Assembly: GCA_023444765.1 (NCBI GenBank)
Contig: JAEXLY010000068.1
Location: 1-12,329 of the forward strand
DNA: 12,329 bases
Source: Pseudomonadota bacterium
GTDB lineage: Bacteria > Pseudomonadota > Gammaproteobacteria > Xanthomonadales > Xanthomonadaceae
Reading direction: 5' to 3'
Positions within the stretch are counted from its first letter, which is position 1. Each line of letters opens with the position of its first letter. Shown piece after piece: positions 1 through 6,310 of this stretch. A program made the position numbers and the translations under genes. Under the pieces are notes generated by a model. It worked only from the letters and a program-made list of their open reading frames with translations, was not told the origin of the DNA and made no database searches.

Positions 1-120
1 AGAAGCAGTGCGATGCAGTCGCACAGAAGCTCAATACACGACCAAGGAAGCGCTATGAGTATGAAACGCCAGAACAACGGATCCGCTGTTAATCAGGACT
101 GTCGCACTTGGTGGTTGAAT

Positions 121-432
121 TCACCCCGCAACCCCAGCCCAGCGCAAGAAGACATTGATGATCTCATCGAGCTTGAGCGGTCCGCCACCGGCACTGAACT
201 TGTTGTCTTCCACCTTGCAGAAGATCCACTCATTACCGCTGGTTTCAGCCTCGTCGAACATGCCGTAGTGAACTGGCTCAAACGGCTTCCCTTCCAGTGG
301 CGTGTCAACTAGATCGATCTCAAGGTTCCAACCTGGGTTGTCCAATGTATCGATCCGGACACCATAGCTATGCTCCCAGTCCTCGTCGCACTGCTGCAGA
401 TACCATTTTTGAAGAAGAGCGAGACTGTCCAT
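121..432 (-). CDS. Imm53-family immunity protein (cassette 4)
   Basis: A 103-residue acidic, cytosolic-looking protein. The opening LLQKWYLQQCDEDWEHSYG, the following IDTLDNPGW, and the later W-x-x-C-K-V-E-D-x-K-F and GGPLKLDEI blocks are those I know from the Imm53 family. Members are thought to neutralise a nuclease-type toxin of polymorphic or contact-dependent systems. Length matches the family. The ATG lies only three bases after the attC of the preceding cassette, so the TTAGG of the attC core, four bases before the ATG, is the only ribosome-binding candidate. No cognate toxin gene is visible, so it would act as an orphan immunity gene against neighbours' toxins. After the TGA there are 120 bases to the window edge without a recognisable attC. 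Confidence 0.85.
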   Translation of the reverse strand: MDSLALLQKWYLQQCDEDWEHSYGVRIDTLDNPGWNLEIDLVDTPLEGKPFEPVHYGMFDEAETSGNEWIFCKVEDNKFSAGGGPLKLDEIINVFLRWAGVAG

Positions 433-435
433 GCG

Positions 436-495
436 GCCTAACGCCTGAATTAAGCCGCGCCGCGAAGCGGCGTCGGCTTGAATGAATTGTTAGGG
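436..495 (-). other. attC recombination site of cassette 3
   Basis: A 60-bp imperfect palindrome bounded on the + strand by GCCTAAC and GTTAGGG. Read on the minus strand it has R'' CCCTAAC, an AATTC spacer, L'', a GC-rich hairpin centre, L' and R' GTTAGGC, close to the aadA-type attC. Folded as a single strand, the + strand shows two unpaired bases: a T next to CGGCTT, and the G in CTTGAAT. These match the T and G extrahelical bases known from the attC bottom strand, which fixes the orientation of the cassettes as minus. The stop codon of the cassette 3 gene lies inside R''. Confidence 0.93.
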
Positions 496-918
496 CCCAC
501 GCCCGTTCTCCTCCAGCCTCTCATCCAAGCGATTCACCAGCTCCTCCGCCTTGCGTAGAGGAAATGATATTTGTTTGCCCTCAAAGAAGTGGAACGCTAC
601 CGCATTTGCCCCACGCAGTCCCAGCACCAAAACTTCGCGTAGGCTTTTGGTATTTACATCCGAAGCGCTCACCGCGATGTCAACTTGAAGACACTTATCC
701 TTTGGGCTGTACGGCCCTTGCCGAATAAGGTCGAAATCCGCCGACCCCAGCGAGCCCTCTACTACAAAGACCGCGTTTACGTGCGGAACTTTACCTAGCG
801 AACCACCGAACTCAGGCTCACGAATTTGCTGCATGAGCTTTATGGCGGAAGCAATGGTCTCGGCAATTCGTGAGCCTCTTAGTTCCGGCCCGCGATAACG
901 ACCCGAGATGACGATCAT
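490..918 (-). CDS. Hypothetical cassette-encoded protein, 142 residues (cassette 3)
   Basis: I do not recognise this protein. It has no signal peptide or membrane helix and looks like a soluble alpha/beta protein. The central part (about residues 47-88) is rich in beta-prone hydrophobics (VNAVFVVEGSLGSADFDLI and LQVDIAVSAS), and a charged C-terminal helix follows (KAEELVNRLDERLEEN). The ATG at 918 is preceded by a good Shine-Dalgarno GGGGAG four bases upstream. This lies in the 17 bases between the attC core and the start. The TAA stop falls within the R'' box of the cassette's own attC, so the gene fills the whole cassette. Two of the neighbouring cassettes belong to toxin-resistance-related families, and a similar role is possible but unsupported by sequence. 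Confidence 0.75.
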   Translation of the reverse strand: MIVISGRYRGPELRGSRIAETIASAIKLMQQIREPEFGGSLGKVPHVNAVFVVEGSLGSADFDLIRQGPYSPKDKCLQVDIAVSASDVNTKSLREVLVLGLRGANAVAFHFFEGKQISFPLRKAEELVNRLDERLEENGRGP

Positions 919-934
919 GGCACTCCCCAGTGAG

Positions 935-994
935 CCCTAACACCAGAATTAAGCCGCGCCGCGAAGCGGCGTCGGCTTGAATGAATTGTTAGGC
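935..994 (-). other. attC recombination site of cassette 2
   Basis: A 60-bp attC with the same interior as the site at 436-495 except for one position in the spacer next to R' (CCAGAATT against CCTGAATT on the + strand). On the minus strand R'' is GCCTAAC and R' is GTTAGGG. The hairpin core and the two extrahelical bases are the same. R'' contains the TAA stop of the lipoprotein gene. R' supplies the first bases of cassette 3. Confidence 0.93.
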
Positions 995-1447
995 GTGCTC
1001 ACGACGCCACTGGCACATACGATCATCGTAGCCCGTTGATGTGTGGGGAGCGATACATAAGCCAATGTACCTGTCCTTCTCTTGCGGGTCGGTGATGAAC
1101 AGGGGTGAGACGAATAACTCCCCCTTGTAGCGAAAGCAAACATAGTTTTGGAAGGTGCCGTACGGAACTGCCTGCTTTTCGCTTTTGCTCATACTGACCG
1201 TCTGAGCCTTAGCCCTAAAGTATCCAGTGGCGTCTGCGACAGCCGCAACAGGCAGGCCGTCACATGGTTGGTCATGATCTCCGCTGAATCCAACAAGCAC
1301 CTCAGCACCTGCGCCTGGCTTGCCATCCACGACAAGTCTTCCCGAGAACTCCGGCGCAGCCACCACATCCTCCTTGCCACATGCCGCAAGCGAAAGTGCA
1401 AGTGCAGCCGTGAGTAAGATCAACGATGGCGGATGGTTGGTAAGCAC
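989..1447 (-). CDS. Putative lipoprotein (cassette 2)
   Basis: A 152-residue protein with a type II signal peptide. A short N-region (LTNHPPS) is followed by a hydrophobic stretch ending in the lipobox LAAC, with the lipidated cysteine at residue 23. Mature residues 34-60 (FSGRLVVDGKPGAGAEVLVGF) resemble the start of a carboxypeptidase-regulatory or transthyretin-like beta-sandwich, and four further cysteines lie at about 62, 104, 131 and 145. It is probably anchored in the outer membrane, facing the periplasm. The start is a GTG directly adjoining the attC of cassette 1. CAGG inside that attC, eight bases upstream, is the likely ribosome-binding site. The TAA stop sits in the next attC, so the gene occupies its cassette from core to core. 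The function is unknown. Confidence 0.8.
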   Translation of the reverse strand: MLTNHPPSLILLTAALALSLAACGKEDVVAAPEFSGRLVVDGKPGAGAEVLVGFSGDHDQPCDGLPVAAVADATGYFRAKAQTVSMSKSEKQAVPYGTFQNYVCFRYKGELFVSPLFITDPQEKDRYIGLCIAPHTSTGYDDRMCQWRREHA

Positions 1448-1507
1448 GCCTAACGCCTGAATTAAGCCGAGCCGCGAAGCGGCTTCGGCTTGAATGAATT
1501 GTTAGAC
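1448..1507 (-). other. attC recombination site of cassette 1
   Basis: A 60-bp attC with minus-strand R'' GTCTAAC and R' GTTAGGC. It differs from the other two sites in the hairpin stem at two paired positions: the + strand has A where they have C, and T where they have G. The C:G pair has therefore become an A:T pair and the fold is kept. The unpaired T and G are preserved. Confidence 0.93.
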
Positions 1508-1516
1508 CGCAGCCAG

Positions 1517-1948
1517 TTAGTCCGGGTCATAGATGGAATGCCGCGCGCCGCACTTTCTACACTGGAATATCATCTCGTAAGGCTCAATGCGTGTGATGTA
1601 CTCCGCAGGCTCTGCGCAGTGAACCCACCAGCCAATAGGGTTGAACGTGGCGAAGCCTATAGTGCAACCGAACACGGACCGGTAGAAGTGCTCAGGAAGC
1701 TCTACCAGATTGTCTGAGTCATCACGAAAATCGGCGTCAAAGAACGTGGCGTCATATTTGTCTGCAGCTGCCCCACTTGCTATGCACCAAGGGCAGAGCG
1801 CCTCTACCCGCCACCGGGTATAGACGACGCCATCATAGAGAACTCCACGAGACTGTCCGCAGCACTCGCAGGTGGCGTCGGTATGACGGAGTGATCCGGA
1901 AGCCTCGGGATCGCGGTGATACGGGAAGTGTGGAAGTTCCAAGCTCAC
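1517..1948 (-). CDS. CbrC family protein (UPF0167) (cassette 1)
   Basis: A 143-residue cysteine-rich protein. The opening LPHFPYHRDPEASGS, then CECCGQSRG, EALCPWCIASGAA, FDADF and WWVHC, are the hallmarks of the CbrC/UPF0167 family, whose E. coli member is CreBC-regulated and linked to colicin E2 tolerance. The paired cysteines (CxCC, CPWC, and a terminal CRKC) suggest zinc-ribbon-like metal binding. The frame stays open upstream for another 133 codons, but that stretch is non-coding in character and lies outside the cassette. I therefore choose the GTG at 1948, six bases after TTAGG and 23 bases inside the cassette boundary. It is somewhat shorter than the E. coli protein as I remember it. 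The TAA stop lies nine bases before the attC. Confidence 0.82.
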   Translation of the reverse strand: MSLELPHFPYHRDPEASGSLRHTDATCECCGQSRGVLYDGVVYTRWRVEALCPWCIASGAAADKYDATFFDADFRDDSDNLVELPEHFYRSVFGCTIGFATFNPIGWWVHCAEPAEYITRIEPYEMIFQCRKCGARHSIYDPD

Positions 1949-1964
1949 GAGAAACCTAACCTGC

Positions 1965-1994
1965 GGTCTAACTACTGTTCGACCGATCCGGTCG
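1965..1994 (-). other. Cassette insertion point with attI-like half-site and hairpin
   Basis: On the minus strand GTTAGAC (1972-1966) marks the 5' end of cassette 1 and is the exact complement of its R'' box. Next to it the + strand reads GGTCTAAC, TACT, GTTCGACC, an inverted pair with one mismatch, like the two integrase boxes of a simple attI site. A further hairpin, CGACCG, ATC, CGGTCG (1980-1994), follows. This could be an attI remnant or a decayed attC of a lost cassette. No second R'' box is seen further right, which favours the former. Confidence 0.45.
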
Positions 1995-2005
1995 GTATAA
2001 ATCCG

Positions 2006-2035
2006 ATTCTCTGCCCCATCGGTGCGCAGCGTCAA
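2006..2035 (-). promoter_or_regulatory. Candidate cassette promoter (Pc-like)
   Basis: On the minus strand TTGACG (2035-2030) is followed after 18 bases by GAGAAT (2011-2006). The -35 box matches five of six consensus bases and the -10 box four of six. It would start transcription about 50 bases before the CbrC-like gene and could serve the array. This rests on motif similarity alone. Confidence 0.25.
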
Positions 2036-2359
2036 TCCGGCTTTTCTCGGCCGGATCAACACCTTGTCTCCACAGCCAGACAGCATGCGCTTGGCGGGCG
2101 CATTGACGTTATCCGGCGGGCAGACCGTGATATCTCTTATGACGGGGCCGGCGCCGCGATAAGGGAGGCGGCAGACGTGCAAGACCCGCTGCGGATGTTG
2201 CACGGAGTTCCGGGCTGTTCGTGGATGAACGCCGCGGCGCGCATATGGGGCATGCTGAGCCGCCCCGCACCCGCCGCGATATCCGGTGGAGCGACGATCG
2301 GCGCCCGCTGGAATTAGGCGGCGTGGCGGCCGGGGCAAAGACCGCACTGCGATGGGTCG

Positions 2360-2374
2360 GGCCAGCCGCTGGCC
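2360..2374 (-). terminator. Possible hairpin after the last operon gene
   Basis: GGCCAGC and GCTGGCC form a perfect inverted repeat around one central base, six bases after the stop of the phosphorylase gene. It has no T-tract, so it is a weak candidate for an intrinsic terminator or a 3'-end-stabilising hairpin. Confidence 0.22.
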
Positions 2375-2380
2375 AACATC

Positions 2381-3901
2381 TCACGCCACGATCTGCACGA
2401 TATCCCCCGCATCCTTCGCGTAATCCAGTGCATAAGCCAGTTCCGCCGCCGTCTGCGCATGCAGCTCCAGCAGCGGCTGTCCACGCGCAACCTCGTCGCC
2501 CAGGCGGGCCAGCAGGCGCACGCCGGCGGCCGCGCTTTCCGGGGCGCCAGCGAGCTTGGCCAGGCGCGAGAGGCGGCGGTTGTCGATATGCACCACCCGG
2601 CCGCCGTGGGTGGCGACCAGCGGCGCCACGCAGGTGGCCACCGGCGGCGTGCGCATGCCGCCCTGGGCCTCGCAGATGCGGACGAAACGCTCCCAGGCGC
2701 GGCCGCTGTCGAGCGTGTCCAGCGCCAGCCGCGTGCCCGTGCCTTCGGCGGCGACGCCGCCGAGTTCGAGCACGACGCCGGCGATGTCGGCGGCACGCTC
2801 GCGCAGGTCGAGTGGGGCACCGGCTTCGCAGCGCAGCACCGCCAGCACGTCGTGCGCCTCCAGCGCGGGGCCGATACCATGCCCCACCGGCTGCGCGCCG
2901 TCGGTGAACATGCAGCGCACCATCAGGCCGAAATGGGCGCCGGTGGCCTCCATGCGTGCGGCCAGGTGGCGGGCGGCCTCGGGGCTGCGGATCTTGGCGG
3001 TGGGCCCGACCGGGATGTCGATGGCCACGTGGGTAGCGCCGGCGGCGATCTTTTTCGACAGCACCGAGGCGATCAGCTGGCCTTCGGTGTCGATGTCCAG
3101 TTCGCGCTCGATGCGTACGAAGATGTCGTCGGCGGGGCTCAGGTGCATCGCCCCGCCCCAGGCCAGGCAACCGCCTTCGCGTTCGACCACGCGCCGCAGG
3201 GTGGGCAGGTCGAGGTCGACGGGGGCCAGCGTCTCCATGGTGTCGGCGGTGCCGGCCGGGGAGGTGATCGCGCGCGAAGAGGTCTTGGGCATGACCAGGC
3301 CGTTGGCCGCGGCGATGGCGACCACGATCGGCGAGGTGCGGTTGCCGGGCAGGCCGCCGACGCAGTGCTTGTCCACCACGATCGGCGACGGCCACGACAG
3401 GCGATGGCCGACCTCGACCATGGCGCGGGTGAGGTGCACGGTCTCCGCCGCGTCCATCGGCAGCGCCGCGGTGGCGGTGAGGAAGGCGGCCAGGTGCACG
3501 TCGGTGTAGCGGCCCTGGACCACGTCGCGCACGATGGCGTCGAGCTCGCCCGCGTCGAGGCGCCGGCCGTACACGCGGCGGCGCACGCTGGCCAGCGATT
3601 CGAGCACCGGCGGGTGGCGCACCTGCACCGGGTCGCCCTCGGCCAGGCCCAGCGCGGTCCAGGCCGCTTCCGACAGAGCCACCTGGTCGAGCGGGAAGCG
3701 TTCGTCGTCGGTCTGGTAGAGCAGCGCCTGCACCTGCCGCTCGCCGGACACCAGCAGCACCTGGCTGCGGGGCGACAGTCCTTCCGACCGGCACACATGG
3801 CAATCGCTGCGCATCACCACGATCGGCTGGTGCGCGGCATGCAGCTGCATGCGCAGGGCGCGCAGCGGCGGCAGTGCGGGGCCCGGCGTGACCGCGCTCA
3901 T
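2381..3901 (-). CDS. AMP phosphorylase/thymidine phosphorylase-family protein
   Basis: A 506-residue member of the DeoA-like group that includes archaeal AMP phosphorylase. Such enzymes use phosphate to release the base from a nucleotide or nucleoside. The AMP phosphorylase type acts on 5'-monophosphates and yields ribose 1,5-bisphosphate. Residues 1-100 form an extra N-terminal domain typical of the archaeal-type family and absent from classical DeoA. The core follows from about residue 100, with DKHCVGGLPGNRTSP at 177-191 and PKTSSRAITSPAGTAD at 205-220. The PGN and SSRAITS forms resemble the AMP phosphorylase clade rather than E. coli DeoA. The start ATG overlaps the phosphoketolase stop as ATGA, with no good Shine-Dalgarno, so translational coupling is likely. 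NMP rather than thymidine as substrate is an inference. Confidence 0.88.
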   Translation of the reverse strand: MSAVTPGPALPPLRALRMQLHAAHQPIVVMRSDCHVCRSEGLSPRSQVLLVSGERQVQALLYQTDDERFPLDQVALSEAAWTALGLAEGDPVQVRHPPVLESLASVRRRVYGRRLDAGELDAIVRDVVQGRYTDVHLAAFLTATAALPMDAAETVHLTRAMVEVGHRLSWPSPIVVDKHCVGGLPGNRTSPIVVAIAAANGLVMPKTSSRAITSPAGTADTMETLAPVDLDLPTLRRVVEREGGCLAWGGAMHLSPADDIFVRIERELDIDTEGQLIASVLSKKIAAGATHVAIDIPVGPTAKIRSPEAARHLAARMEATGAHFGLMVRCMFTDGAQPVGHGIGPALEAHDVLAVLRCEAGAPLDLRERAADIAGVVLELGGVAAEGTGTRLALDTLDSGRAWERFVRICEAQGGMRTPPVATCVAPLVATHGGRVVHIDNRRLSRLAKLAGAPESAAAGVRLLARLGDEVARGQPLLELHAQTAAELAYALDYAKDAGDIVQIVA

Positions 3902-6273
3902 GGGGCAGCAGCCTGCAGCGCGCGCGGATCGCCGCGGCCGTCGAGCGCATCGCGCAGCGGCGGATCGAGCACGGCCTCGCGCGACCAGCCCGCGACAGTG
4001 GCGCAGGCATCGACCGCATGCGCCCAGGTGCAGCGGTTGGCGAACAGCATGCCGGGCACGTCGAGCGTGCCGCCGCGGCTGATGTAGCCCAGCGCGCGCG
4101 TGCGCGCCGGGCCCGAGTCGATGCGCCGGAGCACGCCCAGCATCGGCTCCGGCCGCGTGTGGCTGAGGAGTACACGCGGCAGCAGCGGCGGGAACAGCGC
4201 CTGCACGGTGGCGTCGTCGGCCACGAACGACGTTTCGATGGCATCGCGCGGCATGCGCAGGCGCCCGGGCTCGAGCACCACGCTCACGCAGGCGCGATGT
4301 CCGCGCGCGGCGAGGTGGCGCCGCGCGGCGAGCGCGGCGTCGAGCTGGTAGGCGCCGATCGCCACCAGCTGCACCTCGGCCTCGAACGGATCGCCCGCCA
4401 CGTGGGCCGCGCCGTCGCGCACCAGGCGCTGCGCGGCTTCCGCATCGAAGCGCTCCTCGACCTCGCGCTTGGACACCACCACGCAGGCCAGCTGGCCGCG
4501 TCCGGCGTAGACATCGCGCAGCGCGGCGACGGCGGTGTTGCCGTCCACGGGAAACAGCACGCGCGCGGTGTCGGACATCTCGCCCAGCAGCGCTTCGCCG
4601 ATGGTAGGGTCCTGGTGCGACTGCTCGTTCTTGCTGTTCTCCCAGGTGTGCGAAGTGACCACCAGCGGCACCGGCAGCCAGCGCGGCGGCCGGCCGGTCT
4701 CGCGCTGGCGGCGGGCGAAGATCGCTTCCTGGCGCAGCAGGCCGAGCATCTTCACCGCGAACGCCTCGTAGCTGACGATCAGGTTGAGGCCGCCCTTGTT
4801 GGCCAGCGCCGCGGCCGCCACCGCTTCCTCGTTGAGGGCGGTGATGACGGCGCCCAGCAGGTCTTCGGCCACGCCCGGCTCGGGCGCGTTGACCCGGTGC
4901 CTGAGCCGCTGCAGGGTGCCGCCCATCTTGTTGCTGGCCAGCTCGTCCGGGTTGCCGATGCGCACGCGCAGGCCGGGGTTGGCGTCGACCAGGGCGACGA
5001 ACCAGCGGTCGAGCGCGGCCATCGCGCTGGCATTGCCGCCGGGCGTGGCCCAGGCCGGTTCTGGCAACGTTGGCGCGGGCGGGTCGCGGTGCGCCATCGG
5101 ATGCGCGCTCTCCTTGGCGCGGCCCTGCGCGTCGTGGCAGGCGAAGGCGGCGAGCGCTGCGTCCAGGTCCTCGCCGGGCACGAACAGCGCGGCGGCGCCG
5201 CGGTTGAAGACCTCGCGCGCGGCGGCGTCGTCGTGCGGGTTGCCGTCCAGCGGCAGGTTGTGCGCGGCGTTGCGGCCGGCGCCGGGGAAGCCGAAGCCCT
5301 TCTCGGTCTCCGCGATCACGTAAGGCAGGCGCGCGGGATAGCGGCGCCGTGGGTCGGCTGCGAAGGCATGCAGCGCGTCCTCGGCCTCGACGATCGCGCA
5401 GGCGATGGCCGCCGGATCGCGGCCGTCGACGATCACCGGGTCGAAGCCGTTGTGGCGCACGTCGCCGGCCAGCCACTGCGCACCGCCTTCCTGCACGATC
5501 TGGGTGCGCTGCTCGATGCGGCGGCCGTTGAGGATCATCACCGGGATGGCGGCACCGCAGTCCTCTGCGCGCCACCAGCGCGGTGCCCAGTCCTGGCCGC
5601 GCTGCTCCTCGAACGCGCCGTCGCTGAGGAAGGCCACCACGCTCTCGCCCGGCAGCGGCATGTGCACGTACTGCAGGCCGGCGAAGCCGAGGTAGCCGCC
5701 TTCGCTGACCGCGCCTGCCGTGTCCGGGCCGGCGTGGCTGCCCAGCGGCGCGGCGGGACGGCCATCGGCGCCGATCGCATAGGAATAGAAGTCGGCGATC
5801 AGGCGCGAGAGGCCTTCGGCGCTGCGGTCGTAGCGGCCGCGCTGGTTCGGCGAGACATCGCCGGTCAGCGCGTTCACCGCCTCGATCGCGGCCACGCAGT
5901 GGCCCTGGCCCATGATCCAGCCACGGGTGTGGCCGGTCAGCGCATTGGCCAGCAGGTAGCCGACGAAGCCCTGCACCATGTTGAGCGAGCCGCCGGTGTG
6001 GCCTTCGGGCACGGGCTTGAAGTCGTCGGCGGCCAGCGGCGCGCCGGACAGGTCGATGCGTCGCGCATAGGTCATGTGCGCGACCACGTTCATGGCCATG
6101 CAGGCCAGGCGGTCGGCGGCGGCGAGGAGGGCGTAGGCGGCAGCCATCGAGGCGATGCGGCCGTCGTCCTGCAGCCGCGCGACCAGGGCATCGACGCGGG
6201 CGACGGTGTCGTCGCGGTGGACGATGGGGCCGTGGCCGGCGAGCCATCGGGCGCGTGCGGTGTCGGTGCTCAT
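3898..6273 (-). CDS. Divergent phosphoketolase (thiamine-diphosphate enzyme)
   Basis: A 791-residue protein, the normal length for xylulose-5-phosphate/fructose-6-phosphate phosphoketolase, which makes acetyl phosphate plus a sugar phosphate. Family marks include PEGHTGGS (89-96), MGQGHCVAAIEA (121-132), SEGGYLG (190-196), AAHNLP (336-341), SYEAF (501-505, with the glutamate that activates the cofactor) and SHTWENSKNEQSHQDP (541-556). It departs from canonical enzymes at key places. HEGGELG is SEGGYLG here, and the cofactor-binding GDGEAETG is SDGAFEEQ. Databases sometimes label this branch xylulose 5-phosphate 3-epimerase, which the sequence does not support. The ATG at 6273 follows a strong GGGAGGA Shine-Dalgarno. 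The stop overlaps the next start. Family membership is firm; the exact substrate and activity are less so. Confidence 0.85.
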   Translation of the reverse strand: MSTDTARARWLAGHGPIVHRDDTVARVDALVARLQDDGRIASMAAAYALLAAADRLACMAMNVVAHMTYARRIDLSGAPLAADDFKPVPEGHTGGSLNMVQGFVGYLLANALTGHTRGWIMGQGHCVAAIEAVNALTGDVSPNQRGRYDRSAEGLSRLIADFYSYAIGADGRPAAPLGSHAGPDTAGAVSEGGYLGFAGLQYVHMPLPGESVVAFLSDGAFEEQRGQDWAPRWWRAEDCGAAIPVMILNGRRIEQRTQIVQEGGAQWLAGDVRHNGFDPVIVDGRDPAAIACAIVEAEDALHAFAADPRRRYPARLPYVIAETEKGFGFPGAGRNAAHNLPLDGNPHDDAAAREVFNRGAAALFVPGEDLDAALAAFACHDAQGRAKESAHPMAHRDPPAPTLPEPAWATPGGNASAMAALDRWFVALVDANPGLRVRIGNPDELASNKMGGTLQRLRHRVNAPEPGVAEDLLGAVITALNEEAVAAAALANKGGLNLIVSYEAFAVKMLGLLRQEAIFARRQRETGRPPRWLPVPLVVTSHTWENSKNEQSHQDPTIGEALLGEMSDTARVLFPVDGNTAVAALRDVYAGRGQLACVVVSKREVEERFDAEAAQRLVRDGAAHVAGDPFEAEVQLVAIGAYQLDAALAARRHLAARGHRACVSVVLEPGRLRMPRDAIETSFVADDATVQALFPPLLPRVLLSHTRPEPMLGVLRRIDSGPARTRALGYISRGGTLDVPGMLFANRCTWAHAVDACATVAGWSREAVLDPPLRDALDGRGDPRALQAAAP

Positions 6274-6310
6274 GGGTCCTCCCTCTGTGCGACGGTCCTC
6301 GTTGCCTGGA

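Larger units (their letters stand above)
1..1971 (-). mobile_element. Integron gene-cassette array (CALIN-like), four cassettes, left end open
   Basis: Three closely related 60-bp attC sites alternate with single minus-strand genes. This is the architecture of an integron cassette array. Cassettes read right to left: 1971-1454 (CbrC-like), 1453-941 (lipoprotein), 940-442 (unknown), and 441 leftward (Imm53). For the three complete cassettes the first seven bases (GTTAGAC, GTTAGGC, GTTAGGG) are the exact complement of the R'' box of that cassette's own attC, as expected if each was inserted as an intact circle. Base composition is clearly less GC-rich than the operon to the right. No tyrosine-recombinase gene is seen on either strand, so mobility would need an integrase supplied from elsewhere. 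The array continues beyond the left edge or ends in a cassette whose attC is not visible. Confidence 0.9.
1972..2380. other. Spacer between cassette array and operon, no convincing gene
   Basis: About 400 bases with no convincing coding sequence on either strand. Open frames here are extensions of neighbours or short and without family features. Composition shifts from moderate GC beside the array to high GC near the operon end, with the change around 2110-2140, which may mark the true edge of the inserted DNA. The stretch holds a perfect 7-bp stem with an 8-base loop (ATCCGGC at 2035-2041 with GCCGGAT), a weak promoter candidate, and a hairpin just after the last operon gene. There is no integrase gene or recognisable integrase remnant. 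Confidence 0.6.

Noticed and set aside
13..312. A + strand frame with a plausible GGA Shine-Dalgarno before an ATG at 55.
   Set aside because: Most of it is antisense to the well-recognised Imm53 gene and its product resembles no family; the ribosome-binding site is likely chance.
2031..2048. A 7-bp stem with an 8-base loop as a terminator.
   Set aside because: No T-tract follows on either strand; it is left as an unexplained hairpin in the spacer.
1949..2347. Upstream extension of the CbrC-like reading frame by 133 codons to an ATG at 2347.
   Set aside because: It crosses the cassette boundary and the spacer, has no family features, and the GTG at 1948 has a ribosome-binding site and the family's N-terminal LPHFPYH motif right after it.
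2040..2380. Possible integron integrase remnant beside the array.
   Set aside because: No reading frame on either strand shows recombinase motifs such as the HxLRH box or the active-site tyrosine region.
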